In this document: positions 1-11,380 of the stretch, piece after piece
Layout of the letters: every line of letters begins with the position of its first letter
How positions within the stretch are numbered: the stretch's first letter is position 1
From: Actinomycetes bacterium
GTDB lineage: Bacteria; Actinomycetota; Acidimicrobiia; Acidimicrobiales; Acidimicrobiaceae
Length of the DNA stretch: 17,966 nucleotides
Assembly: GCA_021844725.1 (NCBI GenBank)
Contig: JAKBSX010000007.1
Coordinates: forward strand, 1 to 17,966
Reading direction: 5' to 3'
Made by a program: the position numbers and the translations under genes
Notes under the pieces: model-generated
The model's database searches: none
Told to the model about the DNA's origin: nothing
The model's input: the letters and a program-made list of their open reading frames with translations, nothing else

Positions 1-370
1 TTTCCACCTGTCCAATGACAGCATCTAATGCCCGGGTCACCATGTAACACAATGCGGTATCTACTACATCTGACGAAGTAAGGCCATAGTGAATCCATGC
101 ACCTGCGGGAAAACCAATTGCGGCCTGAACTTCATCTACGAATGCGGCGACATCGTGGTTTGTTATCTTTTCTCTTTCAAGCACTTTCGCTACGAAATCG
201 GCGTCAATCACAGGCGCCTTCGACCGCACTTCTTTGGCGTGCTCTGCCGGAACCACTCCGAATTTCGCCCAAGCTTCAGTTGCCAAAATTTCCACTTCAA
301 GCCAAGTCGCAAATCTGGCCTGATCGGAGAAAATATCTGTTATCTCTTTGGGACTGTATCTATCGATCAC
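1..370 (-). CDS. purB: Adenylosuccinate lyase, N-terminal 123 codons (partial at left edge)
   Basis: The frame read leftward from a GTG at 370 begins MIDRYSPKEITDIFSDQARF and stays open to the window edge. It contains the fumarase/aspartase-superfamily segment GLTSSDVVDT and the conserved NHDVAAFVDEV stretch typical of bacterial PurB near residues 68-98. PurB removes fumarate from SAICAR and from adenylosuccinate, so it works directly after PurA in AMP synthesis and also in IMP synthesis. It is the third gene of purA-purD-purB, 53 nt after the purD stop. The start is GTG with only a weak purine-rich ribosome site (GGTAAG). Family assignment is firm; the C-terminal three quarters lie outside the window. 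Confidence 0.93.
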   Translation of the reverse strand, partial: MIDRYSPKEITDIFSDQARFATWLEVEILATEAWAKFGVVPAEHAKEVRSKAPVIDADFVAKVLEREKITNHDVAAFVDEVQAAIGFPAGAWIHYGLTSSDVVDTALCYMVTRALDAVIGQVE

Positions 371-423
371 AACTTACCAATCTAAATTCTTTTTATAAAT
401 CGTATTGCCGGTGAAGCTGAGCC

Positions 424-1659
424 TCAACCATTTTCACTTGCTCGCAGCGCTATATCGCTACGGTACTGCATATTTTCGAACCGGATGCTGGAGATTGTTT
501 TATAAGCCAACTCTCTTGCTGCTCTCAAATCCTTGCCCGTCGCTGTAACATTCAGCACTCTGCCCCCCGCTACTACCAGTTCTCCAGAAGAAAGAGACTT
601 AGTCCCGGCATGATAAATCCGCACATCAGGATCGAGACTCGTGGAGTCTATCGAAATCTGAGCCCCGGGTATTGGCCGCTCGGGATAACCTTCAGCAGCC
701 AAAACTACAGTGACGACAGCCTCATCAATCACCTCGGGCTTAGTTTTCAACTCTCCCTGAGCAAGCTGATATAGCAGTTTAGCCAGGTCATTTTGGATCC
801 TTGGAACAACTACCTGGGTCTCGGGATCGCCGAATCTTATATTAAACTCAACAACTTTCGGACCATTACTGGTGAGCATTAGTCCTGCATAAAGGATTCC
901 CCGATAATCAATCCCCCTCCTGATAAACTCCTTTATCAGCGGATCAATCGACTCATTTATTACCCGGTCTATTAACTCAGGGCCAACACCGGGAACTGGA
1001 CTAAAGGCACCCATTCCTCCAGTATTAGGCCCAAGATCGTTATCGTATATTCGCTTAAAATCACTTGCTGGGGGAAGAGCGAAACCTTTGTGGCCATCGC
1101 AAAGAACCAGCACTGAAATTTCCGGACCCTCCATGGCCTCTTCAATGACAACCTTTGTCCCGGCGCTGCCAAAAGAATGTCCGCTCAATTTCTCCGTGAC
1201 ATCAAAAATCGCCTCATCACGATCTGTGGTAACCAGAACCCCTTTGCCGGCAGCCAACCCATCGGTCTTTATCACATATGGTCCGGGGTATGAATTGAGA
1301 TATTCAATCGCGCTTTTTGAATCAGTAAATGTTCGAAACGATGCAGTTGGAATACCGGCTGAATGCAAAATCTCCTTCATCCAGGCCTTAGAACCCTCCA
1401 GCTGTGCACCGACACGTCCTGGGCCAACTACCAGTTTGCCCAGGTCTCTAAGACGATCCGCTATTCCATCTACCAAAGGAGCTTCAGGCCCGATGACATA
1501 AAGGTCGGCTTCAATCGATTCAAATGGACCTGGTGAAATCTCAGCAATTTCCGCTATCCCAGGATTACCTGGAAATACCACTACCTCATGTCCGGATGAA
1601 ACAAAAGAGTCGACTAGTGCATGCTCGCGACCTCCAGAACCGTAAACCGCGATCTTCAC
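424..1659 (-). CDS. purD: Phosphoribosylamine--glycine ligase (GARS)
   Basis: PurD makes glycinamide ribonucleotide from phosphoribosylamine, glycine and ATP, the second step of purine synthesis. The protein is 411 residues, close to the usual 420-430. It opens with the GSGGREHAL nucleotide-binding motif (residues 7-15). The ATP-grasp core shows KTDGLAAGKGVLV, the segment DNDLGPNTGGMGAFSPVP, and the metal/ATP site EFNIRFGDPETQ. The start is GTG at 1659, immediately after the purA TAA (TAAGTG, no spacer). Its Shine-Dalgarno sequence GGAGA lies in the last purA codons, 5 nt before the GTG, so translational coupling with purA is likely. No truncation or frameshift is seen. Confidence 0.97.
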   Translation of the reverse strand: MKIAVYGSGGREHALVDSFVSSGHEVVVFPGNPGIAEIAEISPGPFESIEADLYVIGPEAPLVDGIADRLRDLGKLVVGPGRVGAQLEGSKAWMKEILHSAGIPTASFRTFTDSKSAIEYLNSYPGPYVIKTDGLAAGKGVLVTTDRDEAIFDVTEKLSGHSFGSAGTKVVIEEAMEGPEISVLVLCDGHKGFALPPASDFKRIYDNDLGPNTGGMGAFSPVPGVGPELIDRVINESIDPLIKEFIRRGIDYRGILYAGLMLTSNGPKVVEFNIRFGDPETQVVVPRIQNDLAKLLYQLAQGELKTKPEVIDEAVVTVVLAAEGYPERPIPGAQISIDSTSLDPDVRIYHAGTKSLSSGELVVAGGRVLNVTATGKDLRAARELAYKTISSIRFENMQYRSDIALRASENG

Positions 1660-2976
<1,317 letters not shown>

Positions 2977-3044
2977 TTATCTATCTCATAAATCACTTCG
3001 TTACCAAAGTTGGCACAGATCATAAATCCTAGCTGAAATCAACC

Positions 3045-5543
3045 TCAAGATAGGACAAGATGTGGAGCATCCAGCGACGGAACGTCAACTTTTATGACCG
3101 AGCCCTCGGAATATTTATTTTCAAGGAGCGCAATTGCTATCGGATCACTCAATTCCCTTTGAACTACCCGCTTCAGAGGCCTTGCACCGTATACCGGATC
3201 ATAGCCAACCCTCGACAACCAGGCCTTGGCCTGATCTGTAATCTCAAGCTTTAGTGATCTCACCTCAAGCCGCTGACGCAGTGAGCTGACAACAAGGTCA
3301 ACTATCTTCGTAAGGTCATCCTGGCTGAGCGAGTGGAACCTGATAATTTCATCGATCCTGTTGATAAATTCAGGCCTGAAAACTGTAGCCGGATCCCCAG
3401 AAATGTTGGAGGTCATAATCAGTACTGTATTGGTAAAGTTAACTGTCTGCCCTCGTGAATCAGTCAGCCTGCCGTCATCTAAAACCTGAAGCAGTATATT
3501 GAACACATCAGGGTGGGCTTTCTCTATTTCATCCAGCAATACTACCGCATACGGACGACGTCTGACCGCCTCGGTGAGCTGGCCGCCCTCGTCAAACCCT
3601 ACATAACCTGGGGGGGCTCCCACCAGTCGTGAAACTGTGTGGCTCTCCTGATATTCGCTCATGTCGATACGTATCATTGCCCGTTCATCGTCGAACAAAA
3701 ACTCGGCAAGGGTCCTTGCCATTTCGGTCTTTCCGACTCCGGTGGGACCCATAAACAAAAATGAGCCGATCGGGCGATTGGGATCACTGATCCCAGCCCT
3801 TGACCGCCTTATTGCATTGGCAACAGCTGACGCGGCCTCATCCTGGCCAACTACCCTTTGGTGCAGATACTCTTCCATGTGCACCAGTTTGGCAATCTCG
3901 CCTTCCAGCAGCTTCGAAACTGGGATCCCTGTAGCTTTTGAAACTACTTCGGCAATGTCCTCTTCGTCAACTTCCTCTTTGAGCATTCTTCCCTGGTCCT
4001 GCATTTCCATAAGCCTCTCGGTGGCCATCGAGACTTCTTTGGTCAGACGGGGTATTTCTCCATATCTCAGTTCCGCCGCCTTATCTAAATGCCCTTCTCT
4101 CTCAAACCGCTCAGCCTGGTCCTTTATACTTTCCAGCTTCTCCTTGATACTGCGGATAGCGTCAATGGCTTCCTTTTCCGATACCCACTTAGCTTTGAGA
4201 GAATTGAACTCTTCATTCAGATTTGCTATCTCCGACTCAAGTCTCGAGAGGCGCTCCTGGGAGGCTTTATCAGTTTCTTTGGCCAGAGAAATCTTCTCGA
4301 TCTCCAGCTGTCGTATCTTTCGATTGACGACGTCGATCTCGGTCGGCATCGAATCAATTTCGATCCTCAACCTCGAAGCAGCCTCGTCTATTAAATCAAT
4401 GGCCTTATCAGGCAGAAAACGGTCGGTGATATATCTATCCGATAAAACTGCCGCTGCTATCAAAGCTGAGTCCTGAATTCGCACACCGTGATGGACCTCA
4501 TATTTATCCCTGAGGCCTCTGAGGATCGCCACGGTCGCGTCTACGCTCGGTGGATCCACAATGATCTTCTGGAAACGCCTTTCCAGTGCGGGATCTTTTT
4601 CAATATATTTTCTGTATTCATCTAAGGTGGTAGCCCCGACCATCCTTAGCTCGCCCCGAGCCAACATAGGCTTCAACATATTGGAGGCGTCCATAGCACC
4701 TTCGGTGGCTCCAGCTCCAACTACGGTGTGTAACTCATCAATGAAGGTGATGATTTCACCATCCGAGTCAGATATCTCCTTGAGTACCGCCTTAAGCCGC
4801 TCTTCAAATTCACCCCTGAACTTCGCTCCGGCCACCATCGCCGCCAGATCAAGTCCGATCAACCGCTTATGGCGGAGCGACTCTGGTACATCGCCCTCGA
4901 CAATTCTTTTAGCCAAACCTTCCACAATCGCTGTTTTACCGACTCCTGGCTCTCCGATCAGGATCGGGTTATTCTTGGTTCGACGTGAAAGAACCTGTAT
5001 TACCCTTCGGATCTCGTCATCGCGGCCTATAACCGGATCGATCTTTCCTTTTCGAGCCTGATCGGTCAAATCCCGACCAAATTTTTCAAGTGCCTGATAA
5101 GTTGCCTCTGGATTTTGCGAGGTTACATTATGTGAACCGCGAACCTCCCGGAGCGCAACCATCAGGGATTCCCGGGAAACCCCAATCAGGTCGGACAGGT
5201 TCACCAAAAGGTGTTCTACCGAAATATATTCGTCACCCATCTTTTCACGTAGCGAATCTGCTCCATTTAGCACTTCAATAAAGGCCCGGGAGTATTGGGG
5301 TTCGGTCCCATAGGCTTTTGACATTTTGGCAGTTGCATCGCTAAGAGTATTTCTCAGAGACAACGGGGAAATACCTTCCCGATTCAGAATAGGTAAGGTC
5401 AGCCCCTCTTGTTGAGACATCAGCGCCAGAAGGAGGTGGGCAGGAGTTATCTCAGAGGCCGAGGTCTCCCTGGCATTTGCAGTTGCTTGCGCGATGGCTT
5501 CTTGAGTCTTTATTGTCCAACGATTCGGATCAGTTCCAGCCAT
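3045..5543 (-). CDS. clpB: ClpB disaggregase (Hsp100 AAA+ ATPase)
   Basis: ClpB is a hexameric two-ring ATPase that pulls proteins out of aggregates together with DnaK/DnaJ/GrpE. The 832-residue protein has the Clp N-domain (about 1-145), AAA1 with Walker A GEPGVGKT (197-204), Walker B ITFIDE (265-270) and pore loop GAKFRGE. It has a full coiled-coil middle domain (about 400-525), which separates ClpB from ClpA/ClpC-type proteins. AAA2 has Walker A GPTGVGKT (599-606), pore loop GAPPGYVGF, Walker B VVLLDE, and the arginine-finger segment FRPEFINR (722-729). The segment between sensor TSN (711-713) and FRPEF is only eight residues, shorter than in E. coli or mycobacterial ClpB as I recall them. 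The start is ATG with GGGAGG 7 nt upstream. It follows hspR by 40 nt, so it is the last gene of the HspR-controlled operon. Confidence 0.97.
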   Translation of the reverse strand: MAGTDPNRWTIKTQEAIAQATANARETSASEITPAHLLLALMSQQEGLTLPILNREGISPLSLRNTLSDATAKMSKAYGTEPQYSRAFIEVLNGADSLREKMGDEYISVEHLLVNLSDLIGVSRESLMVALREVRGSHNVTSQNPEATYQALEKFGRDLTDQARKGKIDPVIGRDDEIRRVIQVLSRRTKNNPILIGEPGVGKTAIVEGLAKRIVEGDVPESLRHKRLIGLDLAAMVAGAKFRGEFEERLKAVLKEISDSDGEIITFIDELHTVVGAGATEGAMDASNMLKPMLARGELRMVGATTLDEYRKYIEKDPALERRFQKIIVDPPSVDATVAILRGLRDKYEVHHGVRIQDSALIAAAVLSDRYITDRFLPDKAIDLIDEAASRLRIEIDSMPTEIDVVNRKIRQLEIEKISLAKETDKASQERLSRLESEIANLNEEFNSLKAKWVSEKEAIDAIRSIKEKLESIKDQAERFEREGHLDKAAELRYGEIPRLTKEVSMATERLMEMQDQGRMLKEEVDEEDIAEVVSKATGIPVSKLLEGEIAKLVHMEEYLHQRVVGQDEAASAVANAIRRSRAGISDPNRPIGSFLFMGPTGVGKTEMARTLAEFLFDDERAMIRIDMSEYQESHTVSRLVGAPPGYVGFDEGGQLTEAVRRRPYAVVLLDEIEKAHPDVFNILLQVLDDGRLTDSRGQTVNFTNTVLIMTSNISGDPATVFRPEFINRIDEIIRFHSLSQDDLTKIVDLVVSSLRQRLEVRSLKLEITDQAKAWLSRVGYDPVYGARPLKRVVQRELSDPIAIALLENKYSEGSVIKVDVPSLDAPHLVLS

Positions 5544-5583
5544 CTAATTGCCTCCCATCTCTTTTACCCAAATCTTCTCCTGA

Positions 5584-5994
5584 TTACTTTTGTCGTTGAA
5601 AACTTTTCAAAACTGTCAAAGTGTGTGAAAAAGGCACCAGCTCTCGTTTGTACTGCCGCTCCACCTCTTCGCTGTAACGTTTCAATTCCTCTTTTGCTGC
5701 GGCAAGCTGGCTCCTGAGAGAAGCTATCTCATTCTCCATTTCGATAAACTTCTTGACTCCTTCCAAGTTCAGCCCCGAGTTGGTGAGCTCCTGAATCTTG
5801 CGGAGCTTTTGGACATCTTCCTCGCTGTAACGACGAGAGCCTCCCCCGGTTCTGATTGGATCCACCAACCCCTTGCGTTCATAAATCCTTAGAGTCTGTG
5901 GATGCATGCCAGCCAGCTCTGCGGCAACCGAAATTACATAAACAGCCTTAAGCGAACCCTTGCCTGGGTCTAAATAACCGTTACTTTCGAGCAC
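5584..5994 (-). CDS. hspR: HspR, MerR-family heat-shock repressor
   Basis: HspR is the actinobacterial repressor of the dnaK operon; in characterised species it binds HAIR inverted repeats with DnaK as co-repressor. The N-terminal winged helix (about residues 18-60) carries VYVISVAAELAGMHPQTLR and YERKGLVDP, followed by RTGGGSRRYSEEDV, all hallmark HspR/MerR sequence. The C-terminal half is a charged coiled coil (about 85-120). I chose the GTG at 5994 because GGAGG lies 9 nt upstream. A TTG three codons earlier would touch that GGAGG directly and cannot use it. The gene then overlaps the dnaJ 3' end by 14 nt, giving 136 residues. Its place inside the operon means autoregulation, and the likely operator lies in front of dnaK. 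Confidence 0.93.
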   Translation of the reverse strand: MLESNGYLDPGKGSLKAVYVISVAAELAGMHPQTLRIYERKGLVDPIRTGGGSRRYSEEDVQKLRKIQELTNSGLNLEGVKKFIEMENEIASLRSQLAAAKEELKRYSEEVERQYKRELVPFSHTLTVLKSFQRQK

Positions 5995-7111
5995 TTGCCT
6001 CAACCTCCAAATACTTTCTTGGCGACTCTTTAGTTGCTAGCGCAAACGCCTCAATTGCTTTTCTCTGCTCTTCCGTCAACTTTTTAGGTACATCGATCTC
6101 CAGAGTGACCAGCAGGTCGCCCTTATCATTTGATTTCCCCCGTTTAAGAACGCCCTTCCCTTTGGCGCGCAAGGTGAGGCCTGATTTAGCCCCCGGAGGT
6201 ACCTTCAAAGAAACTTGACCATCCAAAGTGGGGACGGTGATTGTAGTACCGAGTGCAGCTTCTGCAAACGTAACTGGCACCGTGAGCGCCAGGTCGGAGC
6301 CTTTCCGTGAAAATATTTTGTGTGGAGTAACATGAATCACCACGTACAGGTCGCCCGCAGGACCACCGTTGGCTCCAGCACTCCCTTTTCCTTTTAGCCG
6401 GATCCTGGATCCATCTTCAACTCCATAGGGAATCCTGACATTTACCTGACGGTTCTTAGACTCCACACCTCTGCCATGACAGTTAGGACACACCTTTTCG
6501 ATTCTCAATCCCCGGCCGCCACAGGCCGGACACGGTCTTGAAAAAGAAAAAAATCCCTGATTGTCAGATACCGACCCGGTACCTTGACACCTGGCGCATA
6601 CAACCGGTGCAGAACCGGGAGCGCTACCAGTTCCATGGCAAGTAGAACATGGCACATCGGAAATGATATTTAGTGAAGTAGTAACACCCCGTACAGCATC
6701 TTCAAACGAAATGTGAACTTCCGCCTCTAGATCCGCTCCCCGGACCGGGCCTCTTTTTGAAGTCGAACTCCGGGCGCCGCGATTAAACAACCCGCCGATT
6801 AAATCGCTCAGGTCTTCAACCCTCGCACCGCTAAAATCGCCACCGCCAGACTGTCCACCAAAACCGGTGAATCCTCCGGACGACATCATTGATCTGGCTT
6901 CGTCATACTCCTTGCGCTTAGCGGAATCGCCAAGAACTTCATATGCGGCAGAAATATCTTTGAACTTGTCCTCCTGGCCCGGGTGAGAATCAGGATGATA
7001 TTGTTTAGCAAGCTTCCTATAAGCGCGAGTGATCTCTTTGTCAGTTGCAGTCTTTGATACTCCCAAAATCTTGTAATAATCTTTTTCAAACCACTCGCGC
7101 TGCGGAGCCAT
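5981..7111 (-). CDS. dnaJ: DnaJ (Hsp40) co-chaperone
   Basis: DnaJ delivers unfolded clients to DnaK and stimulates its ATPase. The 376-residue protein is type I and complete. It has a J domain (about 8-73) with HPD at 39-41, a Gly/Phe-rich linker (about 79-95), and four zinc-binding CxxCxGxG-type repeats with cysteine pairs C155/C158, C172/C175, C194/C197 and C208/C211. These are followed by the two substrate-binding beta domains. The start is ATG, 9 nt after the grpE stop. AAGGA at the end of grpE is a somewhat distant ribosome site. The 3' end overlaps the hspR start. Cysteine pairs are complete, so zinc binding should be intact. Confidence 0.97.
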   Translation of the reverse strand: MAPQREWFEKDYYKILGVSKTATDKEITRAYRKLAKQYHPDSHPGQEDKFKDISAAYEVLGDSAKRKEYDEARSMMSSGGFTGFGGQSGGGDFSGARVEDLSDLIGGLFNRGARSSTSKRGPVRGADLEAEVHISFEDAVRGVTTSLNIISDVPCSTCHGTGSAPGSAPVVCARCQGTGSVSDNQGFFSFSRPCPACGGRGLRIEKVCPNCHGRGVESKNRQVNVRIPYGVEDGSRIRLKGKGSAGANGGPAGDLYVVIHVTPHKIFSRKGSDLALTVPVTFAEAALGTTITVPTLDGQVSLKVPPGAKSGLTLRAKGKGVLKRGKSNDKGDLLVTLEIDVPKKLTEEQRKAIEAFALATKESPRKYLEVEASARK

Positions 7112-7120
7112 ATCTATTTT

Positions 7121-7684
7121 TTATCCTTGTCCTACTACCTTTACCATTGCTGGACGTACCACTTTTTGCTTCCATCTATAACCGGTACGGAGTACCTCTG
7201 TTACCTTGGCGCGGCCTTCACCGGGCTCATGTATCACTGCTTCATGACAGGTCGGGTCGAAATCCACATCAGCGATGTTTATCTGCTCCAGCCCTTCCTT
7301 TGCCAATATATCGAAAAGCGAGTTTGATATTTGTGCCAGGGAAGACGTCAATTCCGGGTTCTCTCCTGAGTGCGCCAATGCCAGCTCAATATTGTCAAGT
7401 GCCGGCAATAACCGTACGATCAAAGCCTCTACCTTCTGGTCCCCGACTTCCAGGGACTGCCTGGTTACCCGCTTACGATAATTATCGAAGTCCGCAGCAG
7501 TTTGCTGCAACGACCTCAGATACTCATCCCTTTGCGCGGTAAGCTGCTCAACCATATCTTCCGCAGTTGGTGCAGATTGTTCCGGCTGAGCTTCTACCTC
7601 GTCTTCAGGCTGAAGAGATTCTTTAGCATCCAACGAAGACAGGTCGTCTGGAATTTCTGGATTTTGGTTATTAAATTCGCTCAT
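7121..7684 (-). CDS. grpE: GrpE nucleotide exchange factor
   Basis: GrpE releases ADP from DnaK. The N-terminal third is acidic and probably disordered. A long helix follows (AEDMVEQLTAQRDEYLRSLQQ, in part), then the GrpE signature from DFDNYRKRV through LLPALDNIELAL to the C-terminal beta domain with GYRWKQKVVRPAMVKV. I chose the ATG at 7684 (187 residues) because AGAGGA precedes it. An in-frame ATG at 7729 would add 15 residues but lies inside a strong hairpin and has only CGGGG in front of it. The AGAGGA-to-ATG distance is short (about 3-5 nt), so initiation may be modest. The gene lies between dnaK (65 nt away) and dnaJ (9 nt away). Confidence 0.93.
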   Translation of the reverse strand: MSEFNNQNPEIPDDLSSLDAKESLQPEDEVEAQPEQSAPTAEDMVEQLTAQRDEYLRSLQQTAADFDNYRKRVTRQSLEVGDQKVEALIVRLLPALDNIELALAHSGENPELTSSLAQISNSLFDILAKEGLEQINIADVDFDPTCHEAVIHEPGEGRAKVTEVLRTGYRWKQKVVRPAMVKVVGQG

Positions 7685-7708
7685 AATTCCTCTGCTTAGA
7701 TGCCCCTG

Positions 7709-7733
7709 GGGGATGCTCTGAGCGAGCATCCCC
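7709..7733 (-). promoter_or_regulatory. Intercistronic hairpin between dnaK and grpE
   Basis: GGGGATGC and GCATCCCC form a perfect 8-bp GC-rich stem with a 9-nt loop. There is no T-run after it, so it is not a simple terminator. Flanking GATGC (7737-7741) and GATGCCCC (7699-7706) can pair with the same arms and give alternative folds. Plausible roles are protecting the 3' end of dnaK mRNA or lowering expression of the distal genes; both are inference. Confidence 0.6.
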
Positions 7734-7749
7734 GAAGATGCTTATCCGA

Positions 7750-9606
<1,857 letters not shown>

Positions 9607-9636
9607 TTATAAAGCTTGTGAAAATTTACATTATCC

Positions 9637-9667
9637 ATTATAGCTAAGTTGAGTGTGACCATATCAA
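9637..9667 (-). promoter_or_regulatory. Probable dnaK operon promoter
   Basis: On the minus strand TTGATA (9667-9662) and a perfect TATAAT (9642-9637) are separated by 19 nt. That is longer than the optimal 17, which could make the promoter weak on its own or dependent on an activated state. Transcription would start near 9630 and give a leader of about 35 nt before the dnaK GTG. The HAIR-like repeat covers the -35 and most of the spacer. Confidence 0.6.
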
Positions 9668-9670
9668 CTT
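9646..9670. promoter_or_regulatory. HAIR-like HspR operator
   Basis: AAGTTGA-N11-TCAACTT is a perfect 7-bp inverted repeat with 11-nt spacing. The described HAIR element, CTTGAGT-N7-ACTCAAG, has the same geometry when written as CTTGA-N11-TCAAG. Here the outer C/G pair is changed to G/C and the next two bases inward match on the left half only. Its position over the dnaK promoter, with hspR in the operon, supports HspR binding. Confidence 0.7.
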
Positions 9671-9685
9671 TTCTATATGTTCCTC

Positions 9686-9691
9686 TATAAT
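9686..9691 (+). promoter_or_regulatory. Candidate -10 box for gpmA
   Basis: A TATAAT on the plus strand lies 40 nt before the gpmA ATG. No good -35 is present at 16-18 nt (the site falls on the HAIR-like repeat). If used, transcription would start near 9698, and HspR bound at 9646-9670 would lie over its -35 region. Weak evidence. Confidence 0.35.
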
Positions 9692-9731
9692 TCTACAAAA
9701 TTGTTTCTTACTTGGCCATACGCGCTATCTT

Positions 9732-10427
9732 ATGATCATGGCAAGTTTGATTCTATTAAGACATGGGCAGAGCACCTGGAATTTCGAGGAACGCTTTACC
9801 GGTTGGGTCGACGTAGACCTGACTGAAAAAGGAGTAGAAGAGGCATACCAAGCAGGTAGACGCCTACTGGAAGAAAATATAGACATTGACGTAGTACATA
9901 CCTCAGTACTGCTCCGGGCCATCAGAACGGTTGATGCAGCACTGCATGCCTATGGCAGATCCTGGGTTCCGGTATACAAGCACTGGAGACTGAACGAAAG
10001 GCACTACGGAGCACTTCAGGGATACAACCGGGAAGAAATGGCGAAAATCCATAGTCCCGAACAAGTGCGTATTTGGCGCAGAAGCTACGACGTCCGCCCT
10101 CCTCTCTTGGACATGGAAGATGAAAGACATCCCAGGTTTGACCCAAGGTACAGCCAACTTGCGCCAGATGTCCTGCCACGTGGAGAATGCCTCAAAGACG
10201 TCTTGGAGCGGATGCTGCCCTATTTCTTTGATGCTATCGTGCCAGATTTAAAAAGTGGTAAGAACGTTCTTGTATCGGCTCACGGAAACTCGCTCAGAGC
10301 GATGATAAAGCATCTTGAAAATATCGGAGACGAGGAAATTCTCGACCTTGAAATCCCCAACGGAATTCCGATTGTGTACCACTTTAATGAAAACTTCAAA
10401 GCAGAAAAAACCCACAATCTGGATTAG
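9732..10427 (+). CDS. gpmA: 2,3-bisphosphoglycerate-dependent phosphoglycerate mutase
   Basis: GpmA interconverts 3- and 2-phosphoglycerate in glycolysis and gluconeogenesis, using a phosphohistidine. The 231-residue protein matches the dPGM family length. It contains LLRHGQSTWN with the phosphorylated His at 11, RFTGWVDVDL, LLRAIRT, LNERHYGALQGYN with catalytic Glu at 89, and SAHGNSLRAMIKHL with the second His at 184. It lacks the deletions that mark short broad-specificity phosphatases of the same superfamily. Two starts are possible, ATG at 9732 and ATG at 9738; neither has a clear ribosome site, so a very short leader is possible. It is transcribed divergently from dnaK across 137 nt. Confidence 0.95.
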   Translation: MIMASLILLRHGQSTWNFEERFTGWVDVDLTEKGVEEAYQAGRRLLEENIDIDVVHTSVLLRAIRTVDAALHAYGRSWVPVYKHWRLNERHYGALQGYNREEMAKIHSPEQVRIWRRSYDVRPPLLDMEDERHPRFDPRYSQLAPDVLPRGECLKDVLERMLPYFFDAIVPDLKSGKNVLVSAHGNSLRAMIKHLENIGDEEILDLEIPNGIPIVYHFNENFKAEKTHNLD

Positions 10428-10576
10428 TCCGCAAATAATCGGTAGTTACAAATCAATTGAAGCGTCATAGTTTGAGTTCTCTGGGCCCAAACCGGCAGTT
10501 GGCGTTTTCTGTTATACAGCTGACTACCTTTTCAAAATCCCTCCGAAAGAACCTAAAAACACTTAAGCGTCAGTTC

Positions 10577-10582
10577 TATAAT
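10577..10582 (+). promoter_or_regulatory. Candidate -10 box upstream of tadA
   Basis: TATAAT lies in the 279-nt gap between gpmA and tadA, with no convincing -35. The rest of this gap (10428-10706) shows only a weak bulged hairpin near 10489-10513 followed by TTTT, a possible but poor gpmA terminator. I see no gene in it. Confidence 0.3.
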
Positions 10583-10706
10583 TCGAAACTCCCCCTCTTA
10601 AAATCTAAATATAGCCAGGTTGTTTTAACGTAGCGCAGTGCTGCACCGGCTCGCAAAAAACGGAACCCGAGGCCAGAGAAAGCGTGAGACCCACTTGGAT
10701 AAAGAC

Positions 10707-11177
10707 ATGCTGGACCCAAATGGAGATGCAGACGAATATTTCATGGATTTAGCTCTGAAGGAGGCGAAGCTTGCTCTAATTGAAAAAGAGGTTCCGATCG
10801 GTGCCATAGTGGTGAAAGAGGGGAAATTAATTGCTTCAGCTCATAACTTACGGGAGAGCCTCAATGACCCCACAGCACATGCGGAAATACTGGCTCTCAG
10901 AAAAGCCTCGGAGAGCCTTGGTAGTTGGCGGCTAAGCGACTGCACCGTATATGTGAATCTCGAGCCATGTCCAATGTGTGCTGGCGCTCTTATAAGTGCA
11001 AGGGTAAGGAGGGTGGTTTACGCCAGCAGTGACCCCAAAGCCGGAGCTCTTGGAACGCTCTACAACTTAGGCAGCGACCCTAGACTAAATCATGAACTTG
11101 AAATTCGAAGTGCGGTGTTGGAAGAATATTCCTCTAACTTGATTTCAGAGTTCTTTCGCGGGCTACGTACCCGCTAA
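10707..11177 (+). CDS. tadA: tRNA(adenine34) deaminase TadA
   Basis: TadA deaminates A34 to inosine in tRNA-Arg(ACG) and related tRNAs. The protein shows the zinc site of cytidine-deaminase-fold enzymes: HAEILAL with catalytic Glu, and PCPMCAGALISAR with the two zinc cysteines. The C-terminal helix ends SEFFRGLR, as in TadA. I chose the ATG at 10707 (156 residues), which puts the start about ten residues before the family-typical YFMDLALKEAKLAL. The open frame extends back to a GTG at 10638, but that 23-residue basic extension has no counterpart in the family. Neither start has a strong ribosome site. A tRNA gene starts 12 nt after the stop. Confidence 0.92.
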   Translation: MLDPNGDADEYFMDLALKEAKLALIEKEVPIGAIVVKEGKLIASAHNLRESLNDPTAHAEILALRKASESLGSWRLSDCTVYVNLEPCPMCAGALISARVRRVVYASSDPKAGALGTLYNLGSDPRLNHELEIRSAVLEEYSSNLISEFFRGLRTR

Positions 11178-11189
11178 CCTGTTGTGCCG

Positions 11190-11277
11190 GGAGGGATGCG
11201 AGAGCGGACGAATCGAACGGTCTCGAAAACCGTCGTGTCGAAAGGCACCGTGGGTTCAAATCCCACTCCCTCCGCCA
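11190..11277 (+). tRNA. tRNA-Ser (anticodon CGA)
   Basis: A complete class II tRNA of 88 nt. The acceptor arms are GGAGGGA and TCCCTCC, then discriminator G and an encoded CCA. The anticodon stem ACGGT/ACCGT holds the loop CTCGAAA with anticodon CGA at 11224-11226, which reads UCG. A long variable arm (GTGTCGAAAGGCAC) and the T arm GTGGG-TTCAAAT-CCCAC are present. It lies directly after tadA and before a terminator, so the two are likely co-transcribed. Confidence 0.97.
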
Positions 11278-11279
11278 GG

Positions 11280-11327
11280 CCACCGCTGTGGATTGAAACT
11301 TCACACTGCAGCGGTGGTTGGCTTTTT
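11280..11327 (+). terminator. Rho-independent terminator after tRNA-Ser
   Basis: CCACCGCTG (11280-11288) pairs perfectly with CAGCGGTGG (11309-11317). A T5 run follows at 11323-11327, after a short TTGGC. It begins 2 nt after the tRNA CCA and would end the tadA-tRNA transcript. Confidence 0.85.
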
Positions 11328-11380
11328 GCAGAGCCTGTGAATCCATTTAGTTCAAAACTTTGCCAACCAAAACCTATACC

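Noticed and set aside
3661..4476. 271-codon open frame antisense to clpB
   Set aside because: It lies wholly inside clpB on the opposite strand, has no ribosome site and low-complexity serine-rich composition: a shadow of the coding frame.
5995..6003. TTG at 6003 as the hspR start
   Set aside because: It lies directly against the GGAGG, which is correctly spaced only for the GTG at 5994.
7685..7729. In-frame ATG at 7729 as the grpE start
   Set aside because: It sits within the dnaK-grpE hairpin and lacks a good ribosome site; AGAGGA precedes the ATG at 7684.
10489..10513. gpmA terminator near 10489
   Set aside because: The stem needs two bulges and is followed by only four T, so it is too weak to list as a feature.
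10638..10706. Longer tadA start at GTG 10638
   Set aside because: The extra 23 basic residues match nothing in TadA and there is no ribosome site; the ATG at 10707 gives the usual length.
11134..11346. Open frame on the minus strand across the tRNA
   Set aside because: It is the reverse of tadA, tRNA-Ser and the terminator. The WDLNPRCLSTRRF-type peptide is a common artefact of antisense tRNA translation.
11278..11380. SRP (4.5S) RNA gene after tRNA-Ser
   Set aside because: In some bacteria ffs lies near tadA, so I looked for its GGAA/GCAG-type domain IV hairpin; only a terminator and a short gap are present.
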